Of a DNA stretch of 64,000 nucleotides, positions 10,501 through 22,543 are shown piece by piece (position 1 is the first letter of the stretch; the number at the start of each line of letters is the position of its first letter). The translations under genes were made by a program, and so were the position numbers. The stretch is from Orthonyx spaldingii (lineage: Eukaryota; Chordata; Aves; Passeriformes; Orthonychidae), in NCBI GenBank assembly GCA_013397795.1, contig VZTJ01005686.1:436577-500576 (forward strand), read 5' to 3'. Under the pieces are notes generated by a model. It saw only the letters and a program-made list of their open reading frames with translations, made no database searches and was not told the DNA's origin.

Positions 10501-13500
10501 TTGGTTCCATTTCCTTCTGACTCTTCCTAAATAATTCTATTTGTTTTCATGCATGTTAAGGTATTCACAAGCACTAATTCTGGACAAAAGAAAAGGGCTT
10601 AAAATTTTATGCACTACTGTTATAGCTGGACTCAAAGCCACCAACTCAGCAAGGGTTAAAGTGCGATTAACAGATTCTCAGATGAAATCATATCATGACA
10701 ATGAATTACAATTACTTCAGAGGATTTTTTAATTTTAAAATTACATGTCATACAAACTCAAGAATTTGAAAAATTTCCTTTTTTTTCAGAATAGGAAGGA
10801 ATTCAAATAACAGATAGTGGAAAAGAATATTAAAAAAGAAACAGTGCAGAAATTTTTCACTCTGTTAGTGGAGGAGACTAGGGTTTTTTTTTTCTTACAG
10901 CTATGGGAAAGGCACATATAAAAAAAAGGTTTTTTCAGATTTATCCATGTTGCACTTTTTCTCATTTTCCAAACGAAAGGAAGTGTGTAGCATTTTGTAA
11001 AAGACCACGGCTTAAAAGATCACAGGTTTTGAGCACCGTTTTTTAACGTTTGTACAGTTTTTTAACAGCAAAGGTTAACAGCAAGAGTGTTAATGGGAAG
11101 AACTGAGTATGATGGGGAGTTTTTAACAGTCTTTTGTCTCTTTTAGACTTGATATGTTTCGGTACTTCAGCTGTTTATAAATACTTTCTCTAAGTGTTTT
11201 AGTATTCAGTTATGCAATATTGCACTTCAGGTAATCTTATTTGTAAATGAATCTGTAGGATTGATGTTAATGTGTAGTTTAATTTGTTAGGCACAATCTT
11301 GAAAAGTCATAAACTCACTTTGCATTCTTACATACTCATATATTAAAGAGGTATTATTTATAATAAACATCTGCTTTATAATACTGATGTGACAGAAGGC
11401 ATTAGACAGGGAAAAAGGGTGGTAGGTGTGATACACCAACCACAAATATGCACATGTATAAGTAAATCTCTAAATTATAGTTGAGTGATTTTCTTATGCC
11501 AGTCCAAGGATTATTAATACACATGTCAAATTTAATAAAGATGTTGCATTAATTGTAACTAAGGTGTCTTGTACTAACACCTGTCAAGGTGTTTCTGGTG
11601 CAGAAAATCTTTGTCATGAATGAGCTAGATAACATAAATTATAAGTGAGCTAGCCTTTTACCTCAGGAGATTCAAATTCAAATACTGCTTTTAGTCTCAA
11701 ATGAGTTGTTTGTCACACCCTACTGAACCTCCAAATATGGCACAGTTCTGCATGACTGGAAATCTGGGCTCAGGAGATGTGAAGGATTGGAATATCAGGC
11801 TGTATCACTAATCAAGACTATGGTATATTGGCAGAGATAAGCAGGAAAGTGTATATGTGTGTACAGCAAAAGCCAATACCTTCCCTCACAAGCCAGCACT
11901 TTTCATATCTTAAATTCCACAAGCAGGATGTTTGTTAGAAAATTTTGGACAGGAAAATAAGATGCTGTTACTAATGACAGCTTTTGCAAATCAACCTCTT
12001 ACAACTCTCAATGATATTCTCCATCAGAAGCAAGGGTGCCCCTGTGAATGCCAGTCAGTGCTATTTATCTCTGAAAATGCTGAATATCATTTTTGAAGCC
12101 TGAATGCAAAGATCTATGAAGACTGCAATCCTATAAGTTTCAGTTTTCTACAGAATTGCTCTCATATAAAATAAAACTATAGAGAAACATCTCATTCATG
12201 AAAAAGAAAAGAAAACTTCCCAGTAGAAAGTCAATAAAAAGTATTTTTATGCTAATAATATCATATATTAATATCTCTTTGAAAGAAATTGTATCAATTT
12301 AAAATTAATCCATCCAATTTTCACTGGAGGTAAGACGCCATACCAAAAAACAGTCACAGTGCTAGGTCTGTGCAGAATCACAGCTCACATTCATTTTTAC
12401 AAACATACAAAGCCAGCTAAAGGAAGCTCCTGCCATGTTCTTTCATGCAACATACAGCACCTGTGGGAGGAAGGCACCATCTTTCACCAGTGAGCAGAAG
12501 AGTAAGAGGAGGGTGCTGGTAACATCTGCACAAACTTTAGTTAAGGCTATAGTGAAGCCACATTTCAACTTGAAGGTCTCATCATTGCACTTGCTCTTTT
12601 TTACACATCTAACTAGGCTTCAGCAATACATCATTAAGAATCTCTACGCTGAAAGTGGAGGTGCAAACCTTCAAATTGAGAGTAAAATTTTTATATTTTT
12701 AGAGAAAAGCAAGAAAAATCCTTCTTAGCACAAGGCCAAGTAGTCAATTTGCAAAGCCATAGGTTAACTTTCAGCATCCCAAAGATCTGCTGTACTACTT
12801 CAAAGAAAGCAAAAAGGAAACAATATATCCTCAGCATAGGTTAGTCAAGATGTGGAGGGTGGATACAAGTCACAGCCACTTTTCAAACATACCACAGTAA
12901 ATCTCAAGTCCTCTATTAGCAAACATTAAATATATATATCTGCAGCTTTGCTAGAACTGTCTGCTGGAAGATAACAAATAGGAGGAGAGAACCATTTTAC
13001 CGTTCCTGTCTTCCTAAGGGAAACATCCCAGCTGAACAGACTGAGATCTCCAGAACTAAGAAAGATGAAAAGAGCCTACTCAGCAGGTGGATTTTTACTG
13101 TGAGGTTTAATGCAGTAAAACAAGCTCACAACCCCATGAGAAAAGCAGGAAGGTGATAAATCTGAGTTTTGCAATATTCAGATACCAACAGAGAAACCTA
13201 CATAGTAAATTTTTGTCTTTCTTCATCGAGAAGAAACTGCCTCATTTTGCTCTTAAATAGGCATTTCGTGATATTAATGTATGCTGGACTTTGTCTTAGT
13301 ACAGAAACTTCCTAATGGCAGTGTTAAGTGAAAAAGACTACTGACATTACAAAAACATTTTAGAATTGCAGAATTACATGTTAGTCAAGAGCTATGTTAT
13401 GATCTAGCAGTCCAGTAAGTCATATATATTTTATAAAAGGCCTAATACATATTTAAACAAATAGAAAATTAATACTTCAGGAGGTAAATGTGTATTCTGC

Positions 13501-14741
13501 TATTTATTGAAACAGCAATCCAATTTCCATCTCCTTTAAAAAAAATTAAAATAATATCTGCACAAGCTTATATAGAAATGAATATGAAAACAAATTCAAA
13601 GGCCACAACTCCTTAATAATAAGCAATAAATAAAAATCCAAATGAAGACCAAATGCTATGTTTACTCATGTTTATTACGGAAAAAGTCTGTATAGGAAAA
13701 ATAAGTCTCCATAATTCACATGCTCCTGTCTATGTTTTGTAGCTGGCAGATTCTTCTGCAGTGGCACAGACCAATAAGCAATGTTTTGACACACTGATTT
13801 TGTAATGGAGTAAGAAACAGATAGTGACTAAGTAATGTGTAATCAGTAAATAAGCATAGAGACTTAGGGAATATAGATCATTTCATTCAGACTATGTTTT
13901 CTGATATTTATTTATTTATGTGCATATTTACATTTATAAAATCAGCATTAGAAGGCTAGAGATATACACATATGGACACATATATTTGTATCTGCCTTCT
14001 ACCTAAACAAGAAGAGGCAACTATGATTTCTATCTCAAAGAGAAACTGGTAATAGAGTCAGATCTTTCTTTGATAATCTTGGGTTTTTATGACAATATTC
14101 AGAATTCTGCTTTTCATAACAAAGTAGAAAATTCACAAGAAATAAAGAAATTAAAAATGTATTAAACATTGCTTTTGGACACAGTTGTTAGTGCTATTTT
14201 CAACCAGAAGTTTTCACAAAAGCTCTTACCTTTTCTTCAAGCTGCACTCTCAGGATTTGTTCAAAATACCTCTGATCCTTACTTACAGCCTTGCCTATCT
14301 GCTTCTCTGGAATTGCATCTCTCTCACAGAGATGCACATCTTAAAAAACAATAATTAGCAAGGCTCCTTCATCCCTTTGGGCACCTGCACATGCTCTCAG
14401 TGCTTTGGTTAGCGACAGGTGGCTGAATTTGGGGTGGAGGGTGCTGTTGTTTTGACCATCTGGTTCTGTAAAAGATCATAACTATTGATTATAATTGTCT
14501 TAAATGAACTGAAAGTGGATTTTGTCTAATGAATAAAAGATGCAGATATAAAAGTATACTTTAAAAAGATTCATGCAGAACTCTGACATTATGGCAATAC
14601 TGCATATATTAGAGGTATAAGCGACCAAAACAATGCTAGAAATTTGACATTCTCTTTCAAGGAACAAAGAAAAGCTCAAAGTTAATAAAGGTCAATCACA
14701 AACGAATCCAACTCATTGCTTTAAGATCATACAATCACTAG
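7526..14741. other. Long unique AT-rich region without recognisable genes
   Basis: I see no coding exon or transposon. Open frames reach at most about 97 codons (12435-12728) without family features. Local composition includes a pyrimidine-rich stretch near 8690-8870, a (TATT)n run near 13905-13920 and scattered A-runs. The segment 8170-8480 is slightly less AT-rich but matches nothing I recognise. Confidence 0.6.
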
Positions 14742-14775
14742 AATGGCCACTGAGTGAGTACACTCAGTGGTCATT
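14742..14775. repeat. Strong short inverted repeat (hairpin)
   Basis: The arms AATGGCCACTGAGTG (14742-14756) and CACTCAGTGGTCATT (14761-14775) are complementary over 15 positions with a single G-T pair and a 4-base AGTA loop. The flanks do not extend the pairing. The arms are shorter than those of a normal microRNA precursor, and no target-site duplication or transposon end was recognised. Confidence 0.85.
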
Positions 14776-17700
14776 GAAGAGAAAAAGAGGCCACAAGTTT
14801 TTACCTAAATATAGGTAACAAGAACTATGCAAATCTTTCAGAAAAGTAAAAAGAATGCAATACTGAAATATTTAGATAATCCAATAATTATTTTCTACTA
14901 TATATATCAAAAGATTTCTGGCAGCTGTTTTTGAGTGAAAAGCCTACCTTAGTTCATTTACTGTGTCTTTTGTTTCTGATGGCACAGGACTTTCTAAGAG
15001 TCAGAAAGTTTATGTTTTGATATAGACAAAAAAAAAGCAGAAGAATATCATTCATATCTCTGGAAAGCTTCGGAGAAAAACAGAGCAACAGATTTCAAAT
15101 TAAACAATCAAGCATGCAGATTCCTGGGACTAATGAACCTGGAAAACATTGCAAGTCATAAAAGGTTATGAGTTTGTTTTTGATGTGATTAAGCATGTGA
15201 TCATCATGCCAGCGTAAAATGACAGGGAAGAAATACAAGGAGTCATTGAAATGGCAAAGTATGAAAGAATATTTATAATGAGAACAGGAGTGCTTCTGTG
15301 GAAAGAAAGTCAAAGACAGCTATTTGCAAACCTTCATAAACAAAGATCTTGAGAAAAGAGTCCCTAGTCCAAAGGTGCTTCGGCAGTGAAAAGGAAATTA
15401 AGTTGTCTCTAGACATCCAGTCCATTAAGAGCAGTCTAGTCCCAATTGGCTAATGAGTCATAATTGTAAATGAAACCTGCATGTCAGTATGGTCAAACAC
15501 AGAAGGAGACTCTGTGTAGCTTTAGTAACTGGATATGGCATGGCTCATGCCTTTAATTGCAAGATGCCAACAGTATTTGAAAACAAATTTTTTGTTTTGA
15601 CACGTATTGTTAAAACTTAGGCGTGTGAAACTCCAGCAGACAGGATCTCCCCCTGGAGGTGTTCACAAGCATCTACCGCTTTTTAGTCACTTTAGGGAAG
15701 TGAAGCATGCATTTTTAGAAAACTTGTTCACTAGCTGCTAAAATGCAATTGCCAGTAATGTGACTAAATTGGAACAAGTGGATCCCATTCCCTAAAAATA
15801 AAAATTATATTTCTTTTATGGTGATCAGATGTGCAAATCAAACACAAGTCTAAGAAAGATTTGAGAGTTGCAGACTCTCTCTCCAGAGCATTTGACAGGA
15901 GTGAGGTAGAACAGATTAAAGTGTACATGTATTGGTACATCAAACAGAATTTTTAACAAGTACCCTAGAAAAGTATGGAGAGTGTGATCCTCAGAATAAT
16001 TACTCAGGAGGGGGAGCTGCAGAAAGTGGTCCTAACTCTTAAGATTGGAATGGTTATCACCTGTCACTAGTCCTATCTGAAGTCAGAGGTCTCAGATTTA
16101 TGTGAAACTCTTTAAAGATACCACACATAGTGAACTCAGGGTAACACATGAAAAAATATTGAAAAAGACACAGTAAGGTCTGCAGGTTCAAAAGGTTGAA
16201 AAAGATACATTTAGGCCTGCCAAAAAAAAAAGACCATGTTTGGAAACAATATCTGTAAGGTATATATTAGTGTTTACCTCATACAGCAAGAACAAGAAAA
16301 AGAACTCTTATATGTGACAGGAGAAACTGCATGTAGAATGCAAATAGAACTGCACGTAGAACACAAATCAGGCACAGATTTGTTTATGTTAACTGAAGAA
16401 ATTCGTTGCTCCTACACTCATAGTCTCATTTCCCTGAGCCAGCTCTGCAAACGGATATTACAGCTGACTCCATGGTTATGTATATTGTAACCATTCCTGC
16501 GAAGCATACTATGCTTAACACAGTAACATCTAAACATGGATGTGAGCATTTTCGTTACAGACAACAAAAAAACTTCCAGAGGAGTTAGATGCACCCATAC
16601 ACATGAAGGCAAGTAATTTGTAGTGTCTAGATCTAGAGGTGTTACTTCCCATTTTTGACTGTCTTTCTTTTTAAAATGTTAGACAAGAATTTTTCAGTGG
16701 TAGTTGGAAAATATCTGAAAATATAACTCAAATTCAAAAAGCTTGTGAAATCAGCCTCTGTTCATCTTATAGCATAATTAAGTTGAAGGATAACATCAAT
16801 GAAGCATTACATGTTGACAATTTATTTTTTATGAGAATTAATTACAAAAAAATGAAAACAAAACTGTCTTTCATGTAAGAAACTTATAGTAAAAAAAAAA
16901 AAATTTGCATAAGGATGCAAGGGCAAATTCAAATAAAGAAGTGATAAGAATGGCAAGCTGCCAACAATTAATGTAAAAGTTAAATGAATCTAGCACATAA
17001 CATCTCTTGTACCTAAATAGTATTCCAATTAATTGTTGTTCATCAGACAGGATGAGAGAATGGGTGAAACTTTCTCAGCTTTCCTGAGAAGAAGGAAATA
17101 AGGAATGCTGTCTACCATCTTGTCTTAGATGCTTTCAGCAAGGGAACAATTTCATCAGAGTAAGTCAAATAAGAGATCATGCTATCTATATGAACAGGAT
17201 AACTGGATTTTGCCAATAGCACTTTCATATCTCCAGAGAAACTTGCAAGTACAAATTATGACTGAACAAACCCTGTAAGGCAAAAAAATTAAGATGAAAA
17301 ATGAAATTATAAGCAAATTTAAACTACACAAGTATTGCTCAAGTGAATATGCTGAATTTAGAAAAACTAAGACACTTGAACGTATTTTTCCATTTTGAAA
17401 TGAAAATTGTATTGAAAAATGTTAAGTTGAACTTATAAAACCTAGATATCCGGGAAAGGTAAATACATTCATTTTCAGCACATAAATAATTTTTTTTTTG
17501 TGAAAAGAAATTTGCAGAACTTTTCATTTTACTCAGACTGAAACTAAAAAATTTACTTAGAATGAAACAGAATGCAGTTTTTGCAATGTTGTGATTTAGC
17601 CACAACTAAAAGAAAAAAAAGCAGTGTGAAGTTTTCATACTTACCCTTTTTTTGCTTAAGTGGGAAATGCATTTGTAGGCATTACACTTTTCAGGTGCTC

Positions 17701-20700
17701 ACTTCATGTAATGAAAGTTACATTACTCAAGCTGAAGTAATACAGACATCATTTTTTAACTACAATACTAGCGAAGAAACTGAAAGACCACCGTGTTTTA
17801 AGACCACAAGTATGTACTTGATGAACACCTCAGCACTAACACTTAGCAGATAATGCTTCCAGGTATTCCAGTATTTCACCAAAAATATTAGCTGAATATT
17901 AACTGTTTCATCATGGAAGGAAAATTTAGAAGTCATTGGTCAACAGTGTGAGTATGAGTAAGCTAATGAAAGTCCCCTCCCAGAACTCTAAAATAAGGAA
18001 ACTCCTTTTCTGTGGAAGCTTTCAACCTGAATTTCAGAGCTTTAAAAGCAAAGAGGAGAGATGGATAGACTGGCACAGTGTTTGGGTGTGTGGACAGCAA
18101 CATGCATTGGATAACTACAAGATAATTGGTGGGACTATATGCATCACAAAAGTCATGCCTAGCCTACATGCTAAGATTTTACAAGTATTATCACTAAAGT
18201 TCTTTTAATAATATGTATTCTTCACAAAATTTATCAGCACATGGGCATACAACAGCATTTTTTTATACAGCCTACAGAATGTAAAATGACGTGTCAGGAG
18301 CTGAGCCTAAAGGTATAAATCAATAGATCCCTGCTAGTGTGATCAAGATCCTATCTTTCAAAAATACCAGGAAAGAAAAGACCCCCATATACAGAAACAG
18401 TATTTGCAGCTCTCCATCAGTGTTGCAGACACTGCTCCCCAAGGTTCCATCAGGTTTTAAACAAAAAGAAAGGCAGATCAATAACACAATGATCAAAAAA
18501 ATTGAAAGGGTTCCTCTACAAAAATAAATCCCAACATAATATTGCTATTGTTGCTGCTATTTCAACTATTATTAAAGATTGTGGATAATGCTTTTATAGT
18601 GGATTCTGTAGAGTTAACTCAGCAAGACCTTACCTACTTTATCACCAAACAATGGGTACAATTGAAGATGTAATGAAAACCTGTTTTCATTTACCCAACA
18701 AAGTTTAATTTCCAGTTGTGTCAAACCTTAAACAATGTATTAATGGATTGGAGGGAGGGTAACATTATTGTTATGAGCATGTGTCTGTGTACTTTCATGC
18801 CTGCAAACCTGTACCTCATACAGATTACACATGTCATCATGTATTTATGACAGAAGTGCATGCATCTCTCTAAGTAGATACAACCTTTACCTATGTTTGT
18901 GGCACTCTCAAGGTACTATTTAGCCCAACAAATTGCAAAAAAAAAAAAAAAAGCCTGGGTGCTATTGTACCCTAAAGCATTGAACAACTTGCTATAGTCA
19001 GTATGAAAATACAGACCAGTCTAATGAAGCAGCCAATAGCAAATCAGGACATTTCAGGCACGTTTCCAACAAGCAATGGAGTGTGATATGAAAACCCTGG
19101 AATAGCCTCAGTGATGAGGCTATCTCCTGAGCAAGAAGGGGTATAGAGCTATCAACAGAGCACATTTTAAAACTATCTAGCTCTGCTGAGAAGCTGGCAT
19201 TGCTGGCTCAGTCACAGCTGTCACTTCCAGCACTGCTTTGGGTATCTGATCTCGTTCCTTGGCACAACTCTGCCTTGCAGGATGACACACCAACTACACG
19301 AGCTCTAGCCAGGGGGTATCTCCAAATCCAACATGTAGAAAAGTTTCCATGTGCCACACCATGCAATAGTTTCCTTGTGCTTTTTCCTTGAGACAACCAC
19401 ACATGACCCCAACCCACTTTTCTTACAGTGTACAGCTCTTGGCAGACCATATCTTTAATTGGTAGCATTTCCATGCAAAACACAATTGTTAATTTCTCTG
19501 AAAGGTATGATGCATATAGAAAAAAGATAAAAATATATGCTTAGATATTTTCTTGCTTACCTTATACATTTAGCTGTCAAAAAACACAATATCTACATGC
19601 ATGGACTTTAGAAAGAAGGAGGCATTAAGAAATATCCCTTTCTTCCATGTTTCTTTATGGATTGCCCCTAGACAGCACCTGTACAATATGCTATTTATTG
19701 TGAATACATTCTGCAGGTGTTTGTCTCTTCCTGCACATTGCAAAGAGTGCAGATGCCTTAGAGAATATTGGTCTGCAACTCAGAGTCTGAGGCATAAATT
19801 TAGGCATTGTAAGGCTCAACATTATGTCTTTTTTTTTTTTGGATTGAGCTTTCTAGCCCCAGGCGTGTTCAGTCTGCATCGACAACATTTAAGCCATTGC
19901 AACATCTCACACAAGAATCTTACAGCACTTCCCCTCCACAACTTTTATTTCTTGCCCGCAGTATTCTTATTCTGTAACCCCATCACATAACCCTACACAG
20001 AGTACTGTCTGACTTCAGTCACCAAGAACTCAACAGAACATTTGCACTCCACTCTGCAACATCCTCTTGACTTAACTTCTTATGCTTTTGAAAGATACAA
20101 GGTAGCAGATGATTAGCAGTAAAGTTGCAAAAAAAAAAATAAAAATTGAGAGGCATTTTTTCCTGTCTGTAAGACTTCATCAGGAATGGGACAAAATTTT
20201 ACCTTGCACTTCTGAAATTGCGGTTCCTTGCACTAGAAGATTTATATGTAGGTATGTCATTACCAAAGCTCTGCCTTGCTTTTTTTTCCCCAGGACTGTA
20301 AAATCAATGCATACTTTCTGAAGCAATAGTTTTGAAACTTAAAATGTGAATTTCTTAGTTTATATTTTTTCCCAGGTTTCAGATATCCTTTTGCCTGTGC
20401 TTCCACATTCTGTATATTGTTAAACAGAAAAAACAAGGGAATCTTCAGATTGTTGAGAGCAATAGATCATAAAAATTCTGGTCTGTTTTTATTGAGGAGA
20501 AACTACAGGAGTTTTAATCTACAGTGTATCAATATCATACATCAAAATACCTCCTTCAGAGCAGTTGCATTCTGTCATCACAAAAAAAAAATCTACAATC
20601 AGTATCATAAACAATAAACAGGTAAGAAATTTGAATATTAAAGCTTTTATAATGTAGTCACATTATATGCAAGGCTGCTTCATAGGTTTCAGTATCCAAT

Positions 20701-20975
20701 GCGTTTATTTTTCCAATAAAAATATTCAAACTTTCATCTTATGGTCTCGTACAGAGAACACTTTGTCTTTACACAAAAATCTGAGGTGTAAAACTACGTG
20801 AAAAGAAACAGTTTACTTCATTATAGCTTCTGTACACAATTCAGAAAAACATATTAATCCTATTTACAAGCACTAATGAAAACTTTCAGCACTTCTATAA
20901 GACAGCAAGATAAATTACTGTCAATGCATAGACAGGGACTGTGAACTGCAAGACCAGAAACCGATAGAAGATATT
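14776..20975. other. Unique AT-rich region
   Basis: No gene or transposon was recognised. Small features are an imperfect 2 x 23-bp tandem at 16325-16370, A13 near 16891, A16 at 18937-18952 and T11 near 19831. The 129-codon open frame at 19601-19990 has no recognisable domain and crosses the poly-T tract, so I treat it as chance. Confidence 0.6.
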
Positions 20976-21045
20976 AAATTATTGTTGTTGTTATTATTAT
21001 TATCATTATTATTGCTGTTATTATCATCATCATTGTCATCATTAA
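20976..21045. repeat. (ATT)n / (ATC)n / (GTT)n microsatellite
   Basis: Imperfect trinucleotide array mixing GTT, ATT and ATC units, about 70 bases long. It is likely polymorphic. Confidence 0.92.
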
Positions 21046-22026
21046 ATACAGATCCCAGTTGGTCCAGATATTTGTATTATTGCTACTGTTGAATTCAGAC
21101 CTTGGATTCATATTTCTTTTTGCAAAAATAAATAGCGTCCTGACAGGGTGGCCCTATAATGTGATCAGTAGGAACTTGCAGAATTCTTGCTCCAGGAGGT
21201 TATTGATAGTAAACAACAGTTGAGGAAGAAATAAGATCTGGAGGCATTGCTGGCTTTCTGTTCTGCTCCTCTCCTCTCTTCACTTCACTCCCAATCCCCC
21301 GTTTGTCTCTCTTTCCCCTCTTTGATCACTTTGTATGAGAAATGAATTCCAATAGAAATGTAAAACCAGAAACAAAAAGAATCAGGAAAAAAAAACTAAA
21401 AGGAAAAAAATTTTAAAGGAATCAGGTAAAGAAAAGGTCACAATTCAGGCCCATAAGGAGATAAGCATGAGAAGAACAGTCCTTGACTAAGTAAGTGATC
21501 TTTAGCCCATGCAGGAAAAACTGGAAAGTAATCCATTTAAAAGTATTGTGAACTAAAAATGTTTCAAGATTGGAGGCCAAGACTATGCCACTTTGTCCTT
21601 TCCCTTGACTGCTCAAACTGGAAGACAAAACTGTAGCACACCATGCTCCTCCTTCAAATTCAGATTTCTTTCTTACAAAAACAAAGGCGTGAAGAAGAGG
21701 CAGAGAAAATGCTATTCCCAAGTTGGAATGATGGTGCAGCAGACAGATTCATAAGGGCCTGAGTCTGAGAAGCACTTTTATACTCCTCAGTGTAGAAAAG
21801 CCCAAAATGATGTTACATAAGTTGCAATGCATGGTCCAAGCTTTAATGAAATTTATGTATCTCAGAGAAAATCCTAAATAATAGAACAAATCCTCTGAAA
21901 AGGTTTATTTAGACACAAAAATGTTGCTTGAATTTTCTCAACAATTTAAAATGAAGACCGATAAAATAAAAAATATATCATTAAATTTCACAGGATGGCT
22001 GATGTGTGATTCAGAAATTTTAGGAA
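21046..22026. other. Unique non-coding DNA
   Basis: No gene was recognised. There is a CT-rich stretch near 21250-21325 and A-rich runs near 21385-21420. The 99-codon minus-strand open frame at 21422-21721 has no family features. Confidence 0.6.
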
Positions 22027-22543
22027 TGTCCTGGGTCTGATTGTAATGGAGTTAATTTTCTTCACAGCAGCCCATACAGTTCTGTGGTTTTGATTTGTAG
22101 CAAAAACGATGTTGATAGAACCGTTCATCTGTTGCTGAAAAGTGCTTACACAATGTCAAGGTCTTCTCTGCTTTTCACTCTGACCTACACAGCAGGTGAG
22201 CTGGGGTGTGGGCAAGAAGCTGGGAGGGCACAGAGCTGACCCAAACTGACTGAGAACTTATCACAATCCATACCATGTCATATTCAGCAATAACACTGAG
22301 GGAAGGAGTTTTTCCAGTGCAGCCATTGCTGAGAGACTAACTGGGCATCAGATTCCTGATGGGAGGCAGTGATTTCCTTTGCATCACCTCATGTTTCCCA
22401 TGTTTTCCCTTCACTTATTAAACTGTGTTTACCTTGACCAACAAATTTTTCTCACATATGCCCTCTGTTTCTTGTCCCTATTCCACTGAGAATGAGGATG
22501 AGTAAACAACTGGGCGGATGACAGCTGGGGTCAGCTCAACACA
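22027..22543 (+). mobile_element. Solo LTR of an avian endogenous retrovirus, group A
   Basis: It begins TGTCCTGGGTCTG and ends in ACACA, with the internal order typical of a common avian ERV LTR. Landmarks are a GAGTTAATTTTCTTC block, GTGCTTACACA with TGTCAAGG, AAGAAGCTGGGAGG, GACCCAAACTGAC, CCATACCATGTCATATTCAGC and TTATTAAACTGTGTTTACC. ATTAAA at 22417-22422 sits where the polyadenylation signal is expected, and the TATAAA expected upstream is degraded. No internal viral genes flank it, so it is a solo LTR left by recombination. I could not find an exact target-site duplication (left AGGAA, right AGAAG or CAAGA). It belongs to the same group as 58460-59019. Confidence 0.9.

Noticed and set aside
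12435..12728. 97-codon frame with LVKAIVKPHFNL, vaguely like the CR1 ALVRPHLEY motif
   Set aside because: The similarity is too short and the neighbouring conserved blocks are absent.
14742..14775. Hairpin as a microRNA precursor
   Set aside because: The stem is only 15 bp and pairing does not extend into the flanks. A precursor needs a much longer stem.
15630..15680. Short CR1-like phrase (CCCCCTGGAGGTGTTCA)
   Set aside because: Fewer than 20 matching bases with no supporting context.
18937..18952. A16 as a retroposon tail
   Set aside because: There is no recognisable body upstream and no flanking duplication.
19601..19990. 129-codon plus-strand open frame
   Set aside because: It runs through a poly-T tract giving an artificial Phe run, and no domain is visible.
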